Assembly (NCBI RefSeq): GCF_029852145.1
Contig: NC_079979.1
Coordinates: 12,626,642-12,690,641, forward strand
Reading direction: 5' to 3'
DNA length: 64,000 nucleotides
From: Microplitis mediator
Lineage: Eukaryota; Arthropoda; Insecta; Hymenoptera; Braconidae
The position numbers and the translations under genes were made by a program. Positions 1 to 10,696 of the stretch are shown one piece after another. The notes below the pieces were generated by a model. The model had not been told where the DNA came from and did not search any database. It saw only the letters and a list, made by a program, of their open reading frames with translations. How positions within the stretch are numbered: position 1 is the first letter of the stretch; every line of letters begins with the position of its first letter.

Positions 1-720
1 CAACACGATTTTTAACTTTATCTTCATACTCCTTCAATTGATTTTCATAACTCTCTTTTTGTTCCACCAATTTTTTTCTAGCGCAAATAATTTTATGTTT
101 CTCTTTACAAATATCATAAAATTTAAAATCCGTCTGACTCTCACAAGCCTTAACATCTTTACACTTTCTACTCTCATCACGATCTAAATAATTACATTTA
201 AATTGACAAGTGAATTTTAATACCGTTAGCAATAATGGCAAATCATTACTATTGTAATCATCAATAATGGATTGTCCATCAGAGTCATCAGGTCTGATAC
301 CTAAAGTTTCTAGCACGTGAGTGACGTAGTCGCTTTGTAATTTTTGTTTATCGACAGCTTCATTGTCCAAATCAGTCTTGATATGTTTACGAAAATTAAT
401 TAACAACGGAGCTTCACTTGCAAATACAGACAGTGTATATGCGTAATTATGATTCCACAAATACTCAGCAATTAATAAATCATATATGTACTGCTTTGCT
501 GATTTAGGTCCACTGTTGTCTTTGTTTAAAGTCATATCTGTACTTTTTAATGTATTTACTAAATTATGACGTAAATGTGTACGGATATTTGATATTATAC
601 CGCATCTTTCAAACCTATAAAAATTAATTACTATTAATTAATATTATAAATAAATTTATTATGAGTAAATAAAAATATTAATTACCAAGCGTAAATTGTA
701 GAATAATAATCACTGTCCAT
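1..720 (-). CDS. LisH-domain OFD1-like centriolar protein, 5' part
   Basis: Partial gene that runs off the left edge. Exon 1 (686-720) encodes 12 residues from ATG at 718-720 and ends at a GTAATT donor in phase 2. Exon 2 starts at 614 after a TTTTTATAG acceptor and stays open to base 1. The residues after the junction (CGIISNIRTHLRHNL, then a segment ending AYTLSVFASEAPLL) have the helix, spacer and hydrophobic pattern of the LisH region in OFD1/FOPNL-type centrosomal proteins, where LisH mediates dimerisation. The last residues seen (about 180-220) are charged and look like the start of a coiled coil, as OFD1 has. Length cannot be judged because the 3' end is missing. Another LisH protein is possible. 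Confidence 0.62.
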
Positions 721-1330
721 AATTAATTAGTTTATGTATTTTTTAAACATTTATTAATTTATTTGTGTACTGTAATGTTTTATGACAACACATAAAATGG
801 AAACAGCATTTTTCCCGCGATGATAAACAAACAATGATGCGAGATATTGGGACACAATTATATACTGAGTCGGTATGATAGATTCAAATTTCATTATCGG
901 TAATTGATTAGAAAAAAAAAAAAATATGACTTTTTATGTCAAAAGTATTATGTGAATTTTTTTTTTAATTTTATGATACTGAGTAGCAGACAATAAAAAA
1001 CTTAATTCATTCAAATAAAAGAAATTAAATAGTTTGGAGGAGAAAAATGCTGGTCAAAATTAAATAATAATTACATCCGTAATTAAAAATTTGCTATCTT
1101 AAATAAAAAATCACAATCCATAAAAAAAAATTACGATGATTAGTAGAAAATTAATTTTTTTTCTCAATTATTACTATCCAGATTGTAATTTTCACTTATC
1201 ATAATAATAGTAATTTATTCAATGTATAGATAATTACATCATTTTACATTTTTGCATTTTAATTTACTTTCATTTATTTTTCATAACTTTATTTTTCACT
1301 TATGTCTTTCTATTCTTTCCCTTGGACAGC
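721..1330. other. AT-rich intergenic DNA upstream of the LisH gene
   Basis: No ORF or repeat with clear ends seen. The stretch just upstream of 720 is presumably the promoter of the minus-strand LisH gene, but I see no certain core element. Confidence 0.5.
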
Positions 1331-2200
1331 TACTCTCTAAATATGAATTAGTGATTTTTCACTAATTTCAAGTGAATATTCACTAATTGTTAATGCTACA
1401 ATCGTACCACGCAGAATTAGTGAATATTCACTAAATGAATATGTGAATATTAGAATTCACTGATTTGATAATTGAATACGAGAATCCACTAAATTGAAAA
1501 GTGAATATGGGAATCCATTGATTTCATCGGTGAAAAAAAATATTATATTGCAAAAAAAAATATAAGACACTTGTAATTAGATCCGAAATGTGACCAATGT
1601 ATTAGAATCATAACTTAGAGGAAGTATATATACATGATTTTAATTGATGAAATAATCCCGGTGACTGCTGGGCTCGAACCTGCATCCTTCCGATTCAAAG
1701 TCTTTGATGCTATCCACTGCGCTGACCTACGCATATGATCGCGCGGGTGTAAATAGTATATTCGTTATGATGTCAAAGAATAACTGATGAAGAAATAAAT
1801 AATCCGTGATGTTATGATTGATGTACTCTTCATATAAATATATTATTGTTCTGTACTTCTATTTTTTTTTTATTTTGAAAGTTTTTTATTAAAATTTTTA
1901 AAAATAGCTCCATAATTATTAATTATGTTCATATCTAGTAAAATATTTAATTATTTGCTAGTTAAAGTTACTAGTGAAATTGTGAAATTCACAAATTAAG
2001 AAGTGAATAACAATTTCGCTTCTGAAAATTATGAAAATATCGCTAGTTTAATAGTGAAAATCACTGATTTGCTAATGAAAATTATAGTACTAAATTGATT
2101 AGTGAGAATTCACTAATTTGTTATTTAAATATACTGATTATAAAGTGAATATAGCTTCACTAACGTAATTAATGAAATTTCTACTAATTCATGTTTAGAG
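1331..2200. repeat. Region of degenerate GTGAATATTCAC-type palindromes
   Basis: Short palindromes built on AGTGAATATTCACTAA and variants recur many times at 1340-1550 and again at 1965-2190, on either side of a middle part that contains a tRNA-like segment. The two clusters lie roughly mirror-fashion, so they may be the ends of one old foldback element. Confidence 0.5.
1662..1745 (-). other. tRNA-like sequence (SINE head or tRNA pseudogene)
   Basis: On the minus strand a B-box-like GGTTCGAGCCC follows an anticodon-loop-like CTTTGAA (UUG, as in tRNA-Gln) and an A-box-like TAGGTCAGCGCAGTGG. I could not pair the acceptor stem ends, so a working tRNA is unlikely. A tRNA-derived SINE fragment fits better. 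Confidence 0.4.
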
Positions 2201-2420
2201 ACTACGCTTAGTTACTTACTTTACATTTCATTATATCACAGCTTTTTTAATCCTAACTTTTCTTTGGTATCTTTCACACAGCCTTCGTTCTTTATTTGCA
2301 TTTTATTTTTCATTACATCTCTTCCTCTTCCGTCTTCTTCTTCGACACTTCTTGAAATCTTTTTATTTACTCAATAATTTTTACTTATCATAATAATTAT
2401 AATCCTAAGTAGAAATAATT

Positions 2421-2690
2421 AGGGGGAGGGGGGGCAACCTTTTGCCCCTTGGATAGGGTGCGAAACCTCCAAAATTTTATAAAAAACAAATTTTATTTTT
2501 TAAATGTTTTTTAAACATACCAAAATCACTTTTGTAAATATAATTGAGCATTATTTTTAATATTTTTTGTTAAACTTTTTTAAAAATCGAGTTTCAGTCG
2601 AAAAATGTTAATGGCTTTTGTTTTATGATAAAAACCAATAAAAATTTTATTTTGTTTTTTTGCATTCAATAATTGTGTAATAGTATATTG
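2421..2690. mobile_element. G-run MITE family, truncated copy 1
   Basis: Starts with a G-rich run followed by a CCTCCAAAATTTTAT segment and runs through GTCGAAAAATGT. The same series of blocks appears after 10697 and after 26117. Only one end of the element is present here. Confidence 0.6.
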
Positions 2691-2691
2691 T

Positions 2692-2812
2692 GTGACAAGG
2701 GATGAAACAAGACGATTTCAGACTAGAGTGAGGTTGACTGCCCGAGCCGCAAGCGAGGGCTGACATCACCCGCAGTCTGAAATCGTGTTTTATCCTGAGC
2801 CACACACTACAC
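2692..2812. repeat. Hairpin MITE-like palindrome
   Basis: A 120-bp near-palindrome. GACGATTTCAGACT on the left is answered by AGTCTGAAATCGT on the right, with GGAT/ATCC and TGTGTG/CACACA outside it. The loop is GC-rich compared with its surroundings. Confidence 0.6.
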
Positions 2813-2819
2813 GGAAAAA

Positions 2820-2990
2820 TTGAAACCCGACTGGTTCCTGTGCAGCATACGACTGAGTCGTGTGCAAGAAAAAATAAGGGCTAGCACACGACTGGTTCTG
2901 GTGTGCACACTAACCAGTCATGTCTAGCACCGTACTCAGTCTGGTGCAGCGCCTGAACGGCAGCACCGTAATCAGCCGTGTGCAAATATT
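2820..2990. repeat. Imperfect short repeats around CACGACTGGTTCTGGTG
   Basis: Several diverged copies of a roughly 17-bp unit (CGACTGGTTCCTGTG, CACGACTGGTTCTGGTG, TACTCAGTCTGGTG) lie in both orientations. Nothing coding is seen. Confidence 0.4.
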
Positions 2991-3543
2991 TACTTATAAG
3001 TAAAAAAATTTACTAAAATTTGGATATTTTTGTGAATCGGACAGAGACCAAATAGTTGTAAATTTTTTTTTTAATCATGACAAAATTTGCGTGGTAAAAA
3101 ATTTCATTAATTTGGCATGATACTGAAGTTAGTCGACGTCTAATAATTTTTGGATTTTTTTTTAAACGATAAATTAGAAAAAAAAAATTATTTGAAAAAA
3201 TTGCACCTATAATTTTTTAAATATTCTACATGTGCATATTTTTATTTTTTTGTAATTGATTTGTTGAAAAAAACATCCGAACATTGTTGATTGTCTGTTA
3301 ACTTTAGAATCATTAATTTGGCGATAAAATTTTTTTTTTTGCGAAAAGAGTGTCAGTAAAATTTGAATTTTTATTGTCATTTTTAAATATAATAAGTTCC
3401 ATTAATTATTAATACCCGAGCGATCTTTTTAATTGTAGCAAGAAAAAAAAAAAAAGAAAGAAATAAAATAAAATTAGTAACAAGTCCTGCGCTAGTTAGG
3501 TCCTCAAGTCTCTTCGTTAGTTAGGAGTAAGGTTGTTTGCTGT
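2991..3543. other. AT-rich DNA, nothing recognised
   Basis: Long A and T runs without an ORF or clear terminal repeats. Confidence 0.5.
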
Positions 3544-3598
3544 TCAATTGGCCACTGCTGCAACGAATTCACCAACTTTTCCGGCAATATACTCGCTA

Positions 3599-6500
3599 CA
3601 CTGAGAGAAAAGTCGATAGTCATTTTAACCACAAAGACTTCAACTATTAAAAATTAGTTATTGGTACTAATGCGTTAGTATGGCTAACTATTCAGTAGTT
3701 GCTCAAACTAAAAAAAAATTAATTAAAGCAACTAAAATTTTTCAGTCTCCGAAAATTGTTGTTTTAACTAAAAAAATTTAGTTGATAGTATATGACTTTT
3801 AAAAAAAAGTTTGGAAAATCCAAAAGTGCACGACTCATAATGCTTATTATGATTTGATCGTAAACATTAAAATATTCCGTCAACTTCGGATTTGTCCGTT
3901 TTTAACGACAATTTATATGCAACTTGTTATACAATTTGACGTAAATTTACTGCACGAATTAGAATGCAAATTCACTTCAAAAGTTGACTAGAAACAATTT
4001 ATCGTCAATTTTTAGGCAAATTTTTACATTGATTTATTGTTAATTTGACTTGAAAAATTGTGGAGTAATTTTTTACCGTAAAATTGTAGAAAAGTTTATG
4101 TATGAATTTGCTTACCTTCTGAAATGGTAGGAACGAACATTAATGACTTTTTTTTGTAGTAAAAATTTACCTCTAAATTGAGCAAAAATTAACCGCAAAT
4201 TTTTCTGTTCAACTTTTGCTGTCAAATTGTCATTAAATTCAGGCAGCAAATTTCAGGCAATTTCAATGTCAAATTACAGTCAATTTCAAGCTAAAGTAGC
4301 TATTGGGGTACCTTCAGTATCGTAGACAACAGCATATGACAAAACTAATAATTACGATATCATGTAATAATAAGGGTAATAACGCAGGCAAAATAAAATA
4401 AATAAAATTTGGAGTGCAAATGTTATTTATTTATATAAAAATAATAAACAAAAAAAAAATTAAATTTCAAATAGAAAAAAATAAATTTCAAATGTAAAAA
4501 ATTCCGAAATTTTTCACAGTACGATCTGTGAAAAATTTTATGTTTATTTTTTTTCTATTTTTATTTTTATTTTACTTGTTTATTTATTTATTCGTCTAAT
4601 CTCAATTTTTTATATTTTTATTTTTGAAATACCCGCGCTAAATGAATTGGTTAGAAGTATGGCGCAGGCACACTGGGTGATAGTACGAGAAAAAAAAATA
4701 CCACGCATGCGCACTTGTTAAGACGAATGTCCATACATATTTAGGCTAAAATTGAAGAAAATGCGATTTAATTTTTTTTTATTAATTATAATTGCATAAC
4801 ACAAAGTTAGATAGCCATTTTCGAAAGCAAATCCTTCGAGGGCAAGGCGGGTCATTAAAAAAAAAATGGAGTTAAATTATGGATTCTTTTTCGAGATATT
4901 GTGTTTTCAAGCTACAAAAGTTTTTTACTGCTTGACGGGAAAATTTTTTAGTTTATTTTAATGATTTTCTCGTTTCTATTGCACTGGATTTTTTTTTTAA
5001 AATCGCAGAAATAATCGTTATTACATTATCTGTAAAATGGTGCATCATTTGAGATGTTTCTGTTTACTAATAACACGATAATAACAGAAGTAGTTGAAGA
5101 AAGGAGGCGGAAAAATATTTCGATCGTAAAGCACTCTCTAATGCTTCGCATTATGAGTCGTGCAATTAACTATAACTTAATTTTTTTAGTGTATGTAAAT
5201 AAAAATTGTTTTTAAAATAACTGCTGATTTAAAGTTAATATAAAATAGTTGTTATAAATATAAATCTAGTTAATGGAACTAAAATTTTCAAGTTACTGTA
5301 ATTGAGTTAAATGTAGGCAGGAAATGGATTTTTAATTTTTTTTCAAAACTTTAATGATTGAATAAATAAATGTTTTTAAATCGCCAAAAAGTTTTTACCA
5401 AAAACTTTTTCTCAAACATATTTTTTTTTGCCAAATTATTTTTTTCTAAAAAAATTATTTTTCAAAGAATTTTTTTTCCTAAAAATTTGTTATCTTAATT
5501 TTTTTAGAAAACTTCAGTTGTTAAAAATATTTTGAAAATAGAAATACATATTTATATCAATTATTTAAGATAAATTGGAATACTTAAACTGAACTGGCGT
5601 ACAAAAGTTTTCGATTTAAGCATAAAAATATGTTGACTTGAGAAAAAAAATTTTGATTCAAGATAAAAATTGTAGGATAATTATTTACTTGGTGCAAGAA
5701 AATTTTGATGTTCCGAATCGTTAAAAAAAAAAAAGTGTTCTTGAATCAAGAACATTTTTACTTGATTTGAGTTAACTTTTTTCGATGTAGTTATAATTCG
5801 CAAAAATATCGGATAATTTTAAAAAACATTTAGGATCAATATTAATAGCTGGCAAAAGTTTTTCCTTTAGCTAATAAGGTTCTTCATTTGTACGTTATCA
5901 AAACCTAAATGCGTCTTTCAAACTTTAATTTCTCTACACTGTAAAATATTATTGGACTCGGTGTAGTGTAAATGTCTGTGTAAAAATTGTGGTGTGAAAA
6001 TTACACTAAGTATTGTATTAAATTTAAGCGGTGTGAATTAGAAATTTTTCCTCCGTCAAGCGTGTGTATGTGTAATTTATGTTTAAATTTTGCGTTTAAG
6101 GCAAATAATCATAAAAAAATTAAAATGTTCAAAACACGAGTTAATATCTAAATAAAATTGCTTAAACCAAGAGAAAAATTTCTTGAGAGAAAACATATGT
6201 ATGGAGGAGAGGAAAGTCACCGGTACCAGACAGCAGTAGCGGGAGTAGTTCGATGCTCGCCACGAGATCGCGCCCAGCCACTGTGTAGTGTTCCTGGCAA
6301 GATATATATCTCAAAACTGTTAAATTCCAAAGTTAAAAACAATTTCGACATCAGTACAACTCTGTCATTTGACAAAGTGACAATTACATTTTTGGATTGT
6401 ATTATAGTTTATCCTATATTATATCAAGACATTAATATTTATTATTAATGGTTCAATAAATAATTTATCTTTAAAATTTAATTCTAATCAAAACTCTATA

Positions 6501-6892
6501 GAGTCTCTACTTAATAACTAAAACCATGTGAATGGTATATTTGTACGAAATAAAATATTTATTTAATGGATTTAACTAAAAAATATTCATTGAATTAACT
6601 AAAAAACATTGTAATGATACTTAATATTTTTGTTTGCTTTAATGAAAAAGTTATAGATGAATTAACTACCTAAGTTCAGTTTAAAAAATTAAAAATTCTT
6701 AATTGAATACAAGTTTAAAAATCAGTTACATTAACTATTTATATAGTTAATTGAACTAAAAAATATTTAACATAAGTACTTAGAGATATTTATAATAACT
6801 ATCTATTGGTGTTGTAGTAACTCCGAAAAAATAGTTAAAGCGCTATTTAACTGTCATTTTATAGTTAGATTTACTGGATTTTTCTCTCAGTG
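3599..6892. mobile_element. CACTG-ended (CACTA/CMC-like) non-autonomous DNA transposon, 3.3 kb
   Basis: Ends are CACTGAGAGAAAA on the left and its complement TTTTTCTCTCAGTG on the right. They are flanked by a TA dinucleotide on both sides (3597-3598, 6893-6894). Short motifs built on AGTTAA/TTAACT are dense near both ends, as subterminal repeats often are. Removing the element and one TA leaves the frame of the interrupted pseudogene open, which supports the borders. No transposase ORF is seen inside. It holds a Helentron-like element at 3804-5166 and a GC-rich block at 6175-6300 that recurs inverted at 18860-18980. Confidence 0.7.
3804..5166 (+). mobile_element. Helentron-like element 1 with paired subterminal repeats
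   Basis: The 5' end reads AGTTTGGAAAATCC then GTGCACGACTCATAATGC. The 3' end has the hairpin TAATGC-TTC-GCATTA (5139-5153), running into GCATTATGAGTCGTGC (5148-5163). That is the exact complement of the 5' block at 3828-3843. A subterminal inverted repeat plus a 3' hairpin fits Helentron/HINE non-autonomous elements. A related element lies at 15514-17440. No coding capacity is seen. Confidence 0.55.
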
Positions 6893-7835
6893 TACTTTCT
6901 TCTGATTTTATCATAATATCTGCCCACGTGGGTGCTTGGTGTTGCATCCGTCTGCGCCTTTAGTTCCATTATTTTTAATTGTATTTCCTCCATTTCTATT
7001 TCTTCTATTTGTCGTTGAGTACTACGCTTCAATTTTTCTGCGAGCTCTGGTACTTCACAATCGTCATTTCTTTTTTTTAATTCCTCTTTTAATTCTGCGT
7101 ATTCCTTTTGTAATTCACGTATTTCATCTATTTTGTTTTCTTCTCTGTAGATCGTTTATATATTTTATTAGTTTCACAGGCAGTGCTGTTGATTTTATCG
7201 AATTTGTTTATACTGGTATTTGCTGCTTCACAGGCAATAGCAGAGCTATTGATTCCATTTACTTCCCTTTTGATCTCTTTAACTGCTTTGAAAGCAGTGC
7301 AAATTACTTCTTCCATGTATTTTTTTTCGAAAAAAATAGGACTAATAAAAAATTCATTCTCAGTTTGATAATTACTAACTCCGCCACTTGCTTGATTATC
7401 AGAACTTGAACTTGGAATATTTTTATTTGACAGGTTTATTATTCTCAAGTTCAAATATTTATTAACTCGTTCTAATGCCTCCTGTGTAATGGTGCCTGTC
7501 CTTAAAAGATGATCCAAATGACGGTTTATGGCTTCAAAATTATTAGTGTCATTTAAGATTCCAAGTATTCCATAAAGATCGCGTTCAATTTTAGTGATGT
7601 TGTCCTTTAAATTGTTTCTGTATGGAAGCCCGTTCAGAACGTTTAATTGTTCTATTCTCTCCTTGCAAGTTATGACAAAACGCAATCCATTTGCGACTTT
7701 TTTCTGGCGATAACTTTGATGCGTAAACCATATAATAATTCTTAAAAGACTGTGTATACGGGCAATTATTAATAATTCTGATGATAAAATCTTTGACTTC
7801 AATTTTACTTAATGGAATTGAAGACATGATCTTGT

Positions 7836-8340
7836 TAATAATGAAATTAAAAATGTAATTATTTTTTTTTTTGCACAAAATTTCTGTATTAGCTTGAATA
7901 TAAGTAAAATAAATATGTCTGTAACCAAATAAGAAACGTCTTTTATAACTGACGGTACTATACTAGATAAATTTTATCTATTAAGCATACCTGGATAATT
8001 ATTTAACAATTGATTGATAGAGAGGAAAACATATTACTCAAAGTTTTGTACAAAAGCCAATTACTGGTCATAAGCCTGCCCTTTACTGAAGTCTCTCCCC
8101 CGCAATCGGGAGTTACTAAGTCTAAACAACTTGTCCCACTTAATCACTCGAAGGAGTTTCGTATCAAAGAGCCCGTTATAAGCCGCCGTTAAAATGGTTA
8201 AAATTTTAAATAAAAAATTGGAGAAATAAACCAATAAATGATGAAAATTATTATCTATGTTTGGCAGAGAATAATTTAATCATTATTAAGTAAAATATAT
8301 AATTTAATGTTAATAATTGTAATCATGCCCGGGAAAAAAT
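7836..8340. other. 5' flank of the pseudogene, shared with 17975-18300
   Basis: On the minus strand, the block from GATTAAGTGGGACAAGTTG (about 8150) down to the pseudogene ATG is repeated on the plus strand at 17988-18305. It was probably promoter or leader of the ancestral gene or element. No ORF is supported. Confidence 0.5.
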
Positions 8341-8585
8341 GTTTTTATAAAATAATATAAAATTTTATACAATTTTATAAAATTTTGTAAGATTTTACAG
8401 CAAAATTTTATAAAAATTTATAAAATTTTATAAAATTCAATAAAATTTTATAAAGTAAGATCTGAGTAAGGAACGTAATAAATAAATGTTATTTTATAAA
8501 ATTGTATGACATTTTATAAAATTGTATAAAATATAATAAAATTTTATAAAGTTTTACACAATTGTATAAAATTACAAAACCTAAA
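8340..8585. repeat. AT satellite-like tract (TTTTATAAAATT units)
   Basis: About 240 bp of degenerate repeats of TTTTATAAAATT and AAATTTTATAAAG with roughly 10-12 bp spacing. Low complexity, non-coding. Confidence 0.7.
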
Positions 8586-8920
8586 AAAAAAAAATTTTTT
8601 ATTTTTATTTTTCATATAACTTGAGAACTGCATGACCGATGGACTCCAAAATCTAATCAATTTTAAGTCTTGGTGAGCCCTTTCGATTGCTACCAAGTAC
8701 GTTTAAATCGGTTAATTCATTTCAAAGATATCGTCGGACAAAAAAAGTTTACATACACACACGCACACACACACACGGACGGCCACCCGGAAATAGACAG
8801 AATAGCTTCCCAGGACCTCAAAACGTCGACACTGAAGAAATCTTGATTTTCGAAACTCAGATCGAAACCAATAACTTACTTTTTTTAAAATTTTCAATTT
8901 TCATAGCGGGAAGTTAAAAA
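8586..8920. mobile_element. GGGAAGTT-ended repeat element, copy
   Basis: Ends in AGCGGGAAGTTAAAAA. Contains the blocks AGGACCTCAAAACGTCGAC and GAAACTCAGATCGAAACC, and an (AC)n tract at 8753-8777. Truncated copies with the same blocks lie before the flank repeats at 15230-15400, 19210-19380, 24055-24230 and 48390-48540. An inverted full-looking copy is at 26696-27480. No ORF; superfamily not recognised. Confidence 0.6.
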
Positions 8921-9126
8921 TAAAATTTTACAAAACTTGAGTTGTAATATAAATTGTTTAATAAATTGTAAATATCATTTAAATTCACATTTTTAAAAAG
9001 AAATTACAATAATATGTTTTTAAAATTAGTATATAAATTGATTAATACTAAACGTTAAACATGAAAAAGTAAAAGTTCATTAATCTGAACAGTTTGATGG
9101 GTAAAAAATTTTTTTTTTATATGAAA

Positions 9127-10494
9127 TTAAGAAATAACTATTATTCGATAAGCCTCATGACAAATTGGTGTAGTACTTGATTTCCAGTTAAATTCAGTTT
9201 TAAATAATTCCCATATTCTCTTTTTTTGAAATTGATATCCCAATTCTTTATGAAAATCTGATTCTAATTCTTTCCACTTTACTTCATATACTAAGCTGTT
9301 TCCATAATGAGTTATTATTTTCCTAAATGCATTTATAATTTCCGATTCTGAGAATTCATTATAGTCTGAAATTTCCTTTTCTGGTGGAACAAAAGGATAT
9401 ACTAAGTTATTGTAAATACCAAATGCTGGTGACAGTGTATGGTTGACAAATTCATTGATATGCTCATTTGGTTTATTTATATTATTGATAATAAAGTCAA
9501 CTATAGCGGATGAACGAGCATAATGTAATCTAAAATATCCAGTTTTAGGAATAGTATAACACGCGGGTAATAAGTCATGAATCATTCGATTTATTTTTCT
9601 AACATTAAAAGCTTTTTCATAATATGGATAATAAAAAAAGTCTGTAGAAATTTCTTTATCACTATTTAGTTTTTTTATATGCGTATTTAAGTCAGCGGTA
9701 AATCCAATTTTAAATATATTATTTTCAGCGTAGTAGTTCGTTGTCGCAATATAAATATAGCCATCGGGAATTGGCGTTTTAATATTGTCTAAATCTGTCT
9801 GAGTACTACTATGGATATGAATAAATTTATTCATTCGAGTATTATTTTCATTTAACTGAGTTTCTTTTTCATTTAACTTTTTTTTTAATTCTTGATTTTC
9901 ATTTTGTAGTTTTTGTTTTTTTAACTCAGCAATATTATTTTTGTAGCAATCGAATATTTTTCCGAAATTAGTGTAATACTTCTTGACTGTTTTTTTGCTA
10001 CATTTGTTGAGCGACTTAATACAACTTTTAAAATTTCGAATGGTTTTATCACCTACTTTATTAGTTTCTAACAATTTAACAAATTTTGATAATTGCTTGT
10101 CAAAATTGAATTCAAAATTTTTACTATCAAATTCGATAGATTTCAGTATTAGGAAAGAAATAATAAATGCACTGACTTGATTTTCAAAAGCAGTCCATAA
10201 TTTGATGAATAAATTGTCGATTTGTAAATCAAAATTATTATCTTTTATTATAACAGCAACTTTTTTAATCCATTCGTTTTCCTCAATTAAATTAAGTTTT
10301 TCTTCAAATTTAACTACTTCATCACTATCTTTATTTTTTCGAATGATAGAATTTAATTCATCTCTCGTAATGTATTCTTTGTGAAATTTTTGGTAGTATT
10401 TCTTGTATGATAATTCAGTATGTTCACACATAGTTTTTAAACAATATTCACCATTTTCATTTTTTTTCACTTGAAAATTGTTCATAATGACCAT
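9127..10494 (-). CDS. MSV199-like / T5orf172 (GIY-YIG) protein, paralogue 1 with changed catalytic residues
   Basis: 455 aa, one exon. Residues about 5-180 resemble the MSV199-type N-terminus found in large DNA viruses of insects. Residues 190-222 form a short coiled coil. Residues 244-330 form a T5orf172/GIY-YIG-type fold starting PDGYIYIATT, with KIG at 262-264. The tail (340-455) is shared with the two paralogues. In the family the Arg after KIG and the Glu before the MIH motif are the usual catalytic positions. Here they are His272 (HIKKL) and Asn302 (KINRMIH), whereas both paralogues keep Arg and Glu. Nuclease activity is therefore doubtful, though the frame is intact. The 5' flank holds a G-run MITE; the 3' flank is the repeat shared by all units. 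Function in the host is unknown. Confidence 0.72.
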   Translation of the reverse strand: MVIMNNFQVKKNENGEYCLKTMCEHTELSYKKYYQKFHKEYITRDELNSIIRKNKDSDEVVKFEEKLNLIEENEWIKKVAVIIKDNNFDLQIDNLFIKLWTAFENQVSAFIISFLILKSIEFDSKNFEFNFDKQLSKFVKLLETNKVGDKTIRNFKSCIKSLNKCSKKTVKKYYTNFGKIFDCYKNNIAELKKQKLQNENQELKKKLNEKETQLNENNTRMNKFIHIHSSTQTDLDNIKTPIPDGYIYIATTNYYAENNIFKIGFTADLNTHIKKLNSDKEISTDFFYYPYYEKAFNVRKINRMIHDLLPACYTIPKTGYFRLHYARSSAIVDFIINNINKPNEHINEFVNHTLSPAFGIYNNLVYPFVPPEKEISDYNEFSESEIINAFRKIITHYGNSLVYEVKWKELESDFHKELGYQFQKKRIWELFKTEFNWKSSTTPICHEAYRIIVIS

Positions 10495-10696
10495 GTTTAG
10501 AGTTTAATTAAAATTATTTTCGATTATAAATTTTTATATTTTTTTTCAAAATTTTTTTCGACAATAAACTTTATAACTAAACAAGTTTGACTTCTTTGAC
10601 TTGATAACAAATTAGTTGGTTTAAAATTATCCTTCCATAGATAAAACCGGTAGAGTTCTTTATGACCTGCAACATTATCATCATCAGATTAAATTA

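Larger units (their letters stand above)
3544..7827 (-). pseudogene. Decayed coiled-coil protein gene split by the CACTG element
   Basis: The ATG at 7825-7827 opens a reading frame starting MSSIPLSKIEVKDF. It continues in other frames after shifts near 7690 and 7140, and again near 6955. The middle part is helical; the part after 7140 is a charged coiled coil (KEYAELKEELKKRND). The C-terminus (PTWADIMIKSEES) reaches the right end of the 3599-6892 element and resumes beyond its left end at 3597, ending at a stop at 3544-3546. I do not recognise the family. A second decayed copy lies at 17975-18570 on the plus strand. At least two frameshifts and one insertion show it is not functional. Confidence 0.55.

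Noticed and set aside
6158..6448. 96-codon plus ORF in the CACTG element
   Set aside because: No recognisable motifs. The corresponding region in the inverted copy (18860-18980) does not keep the frame.
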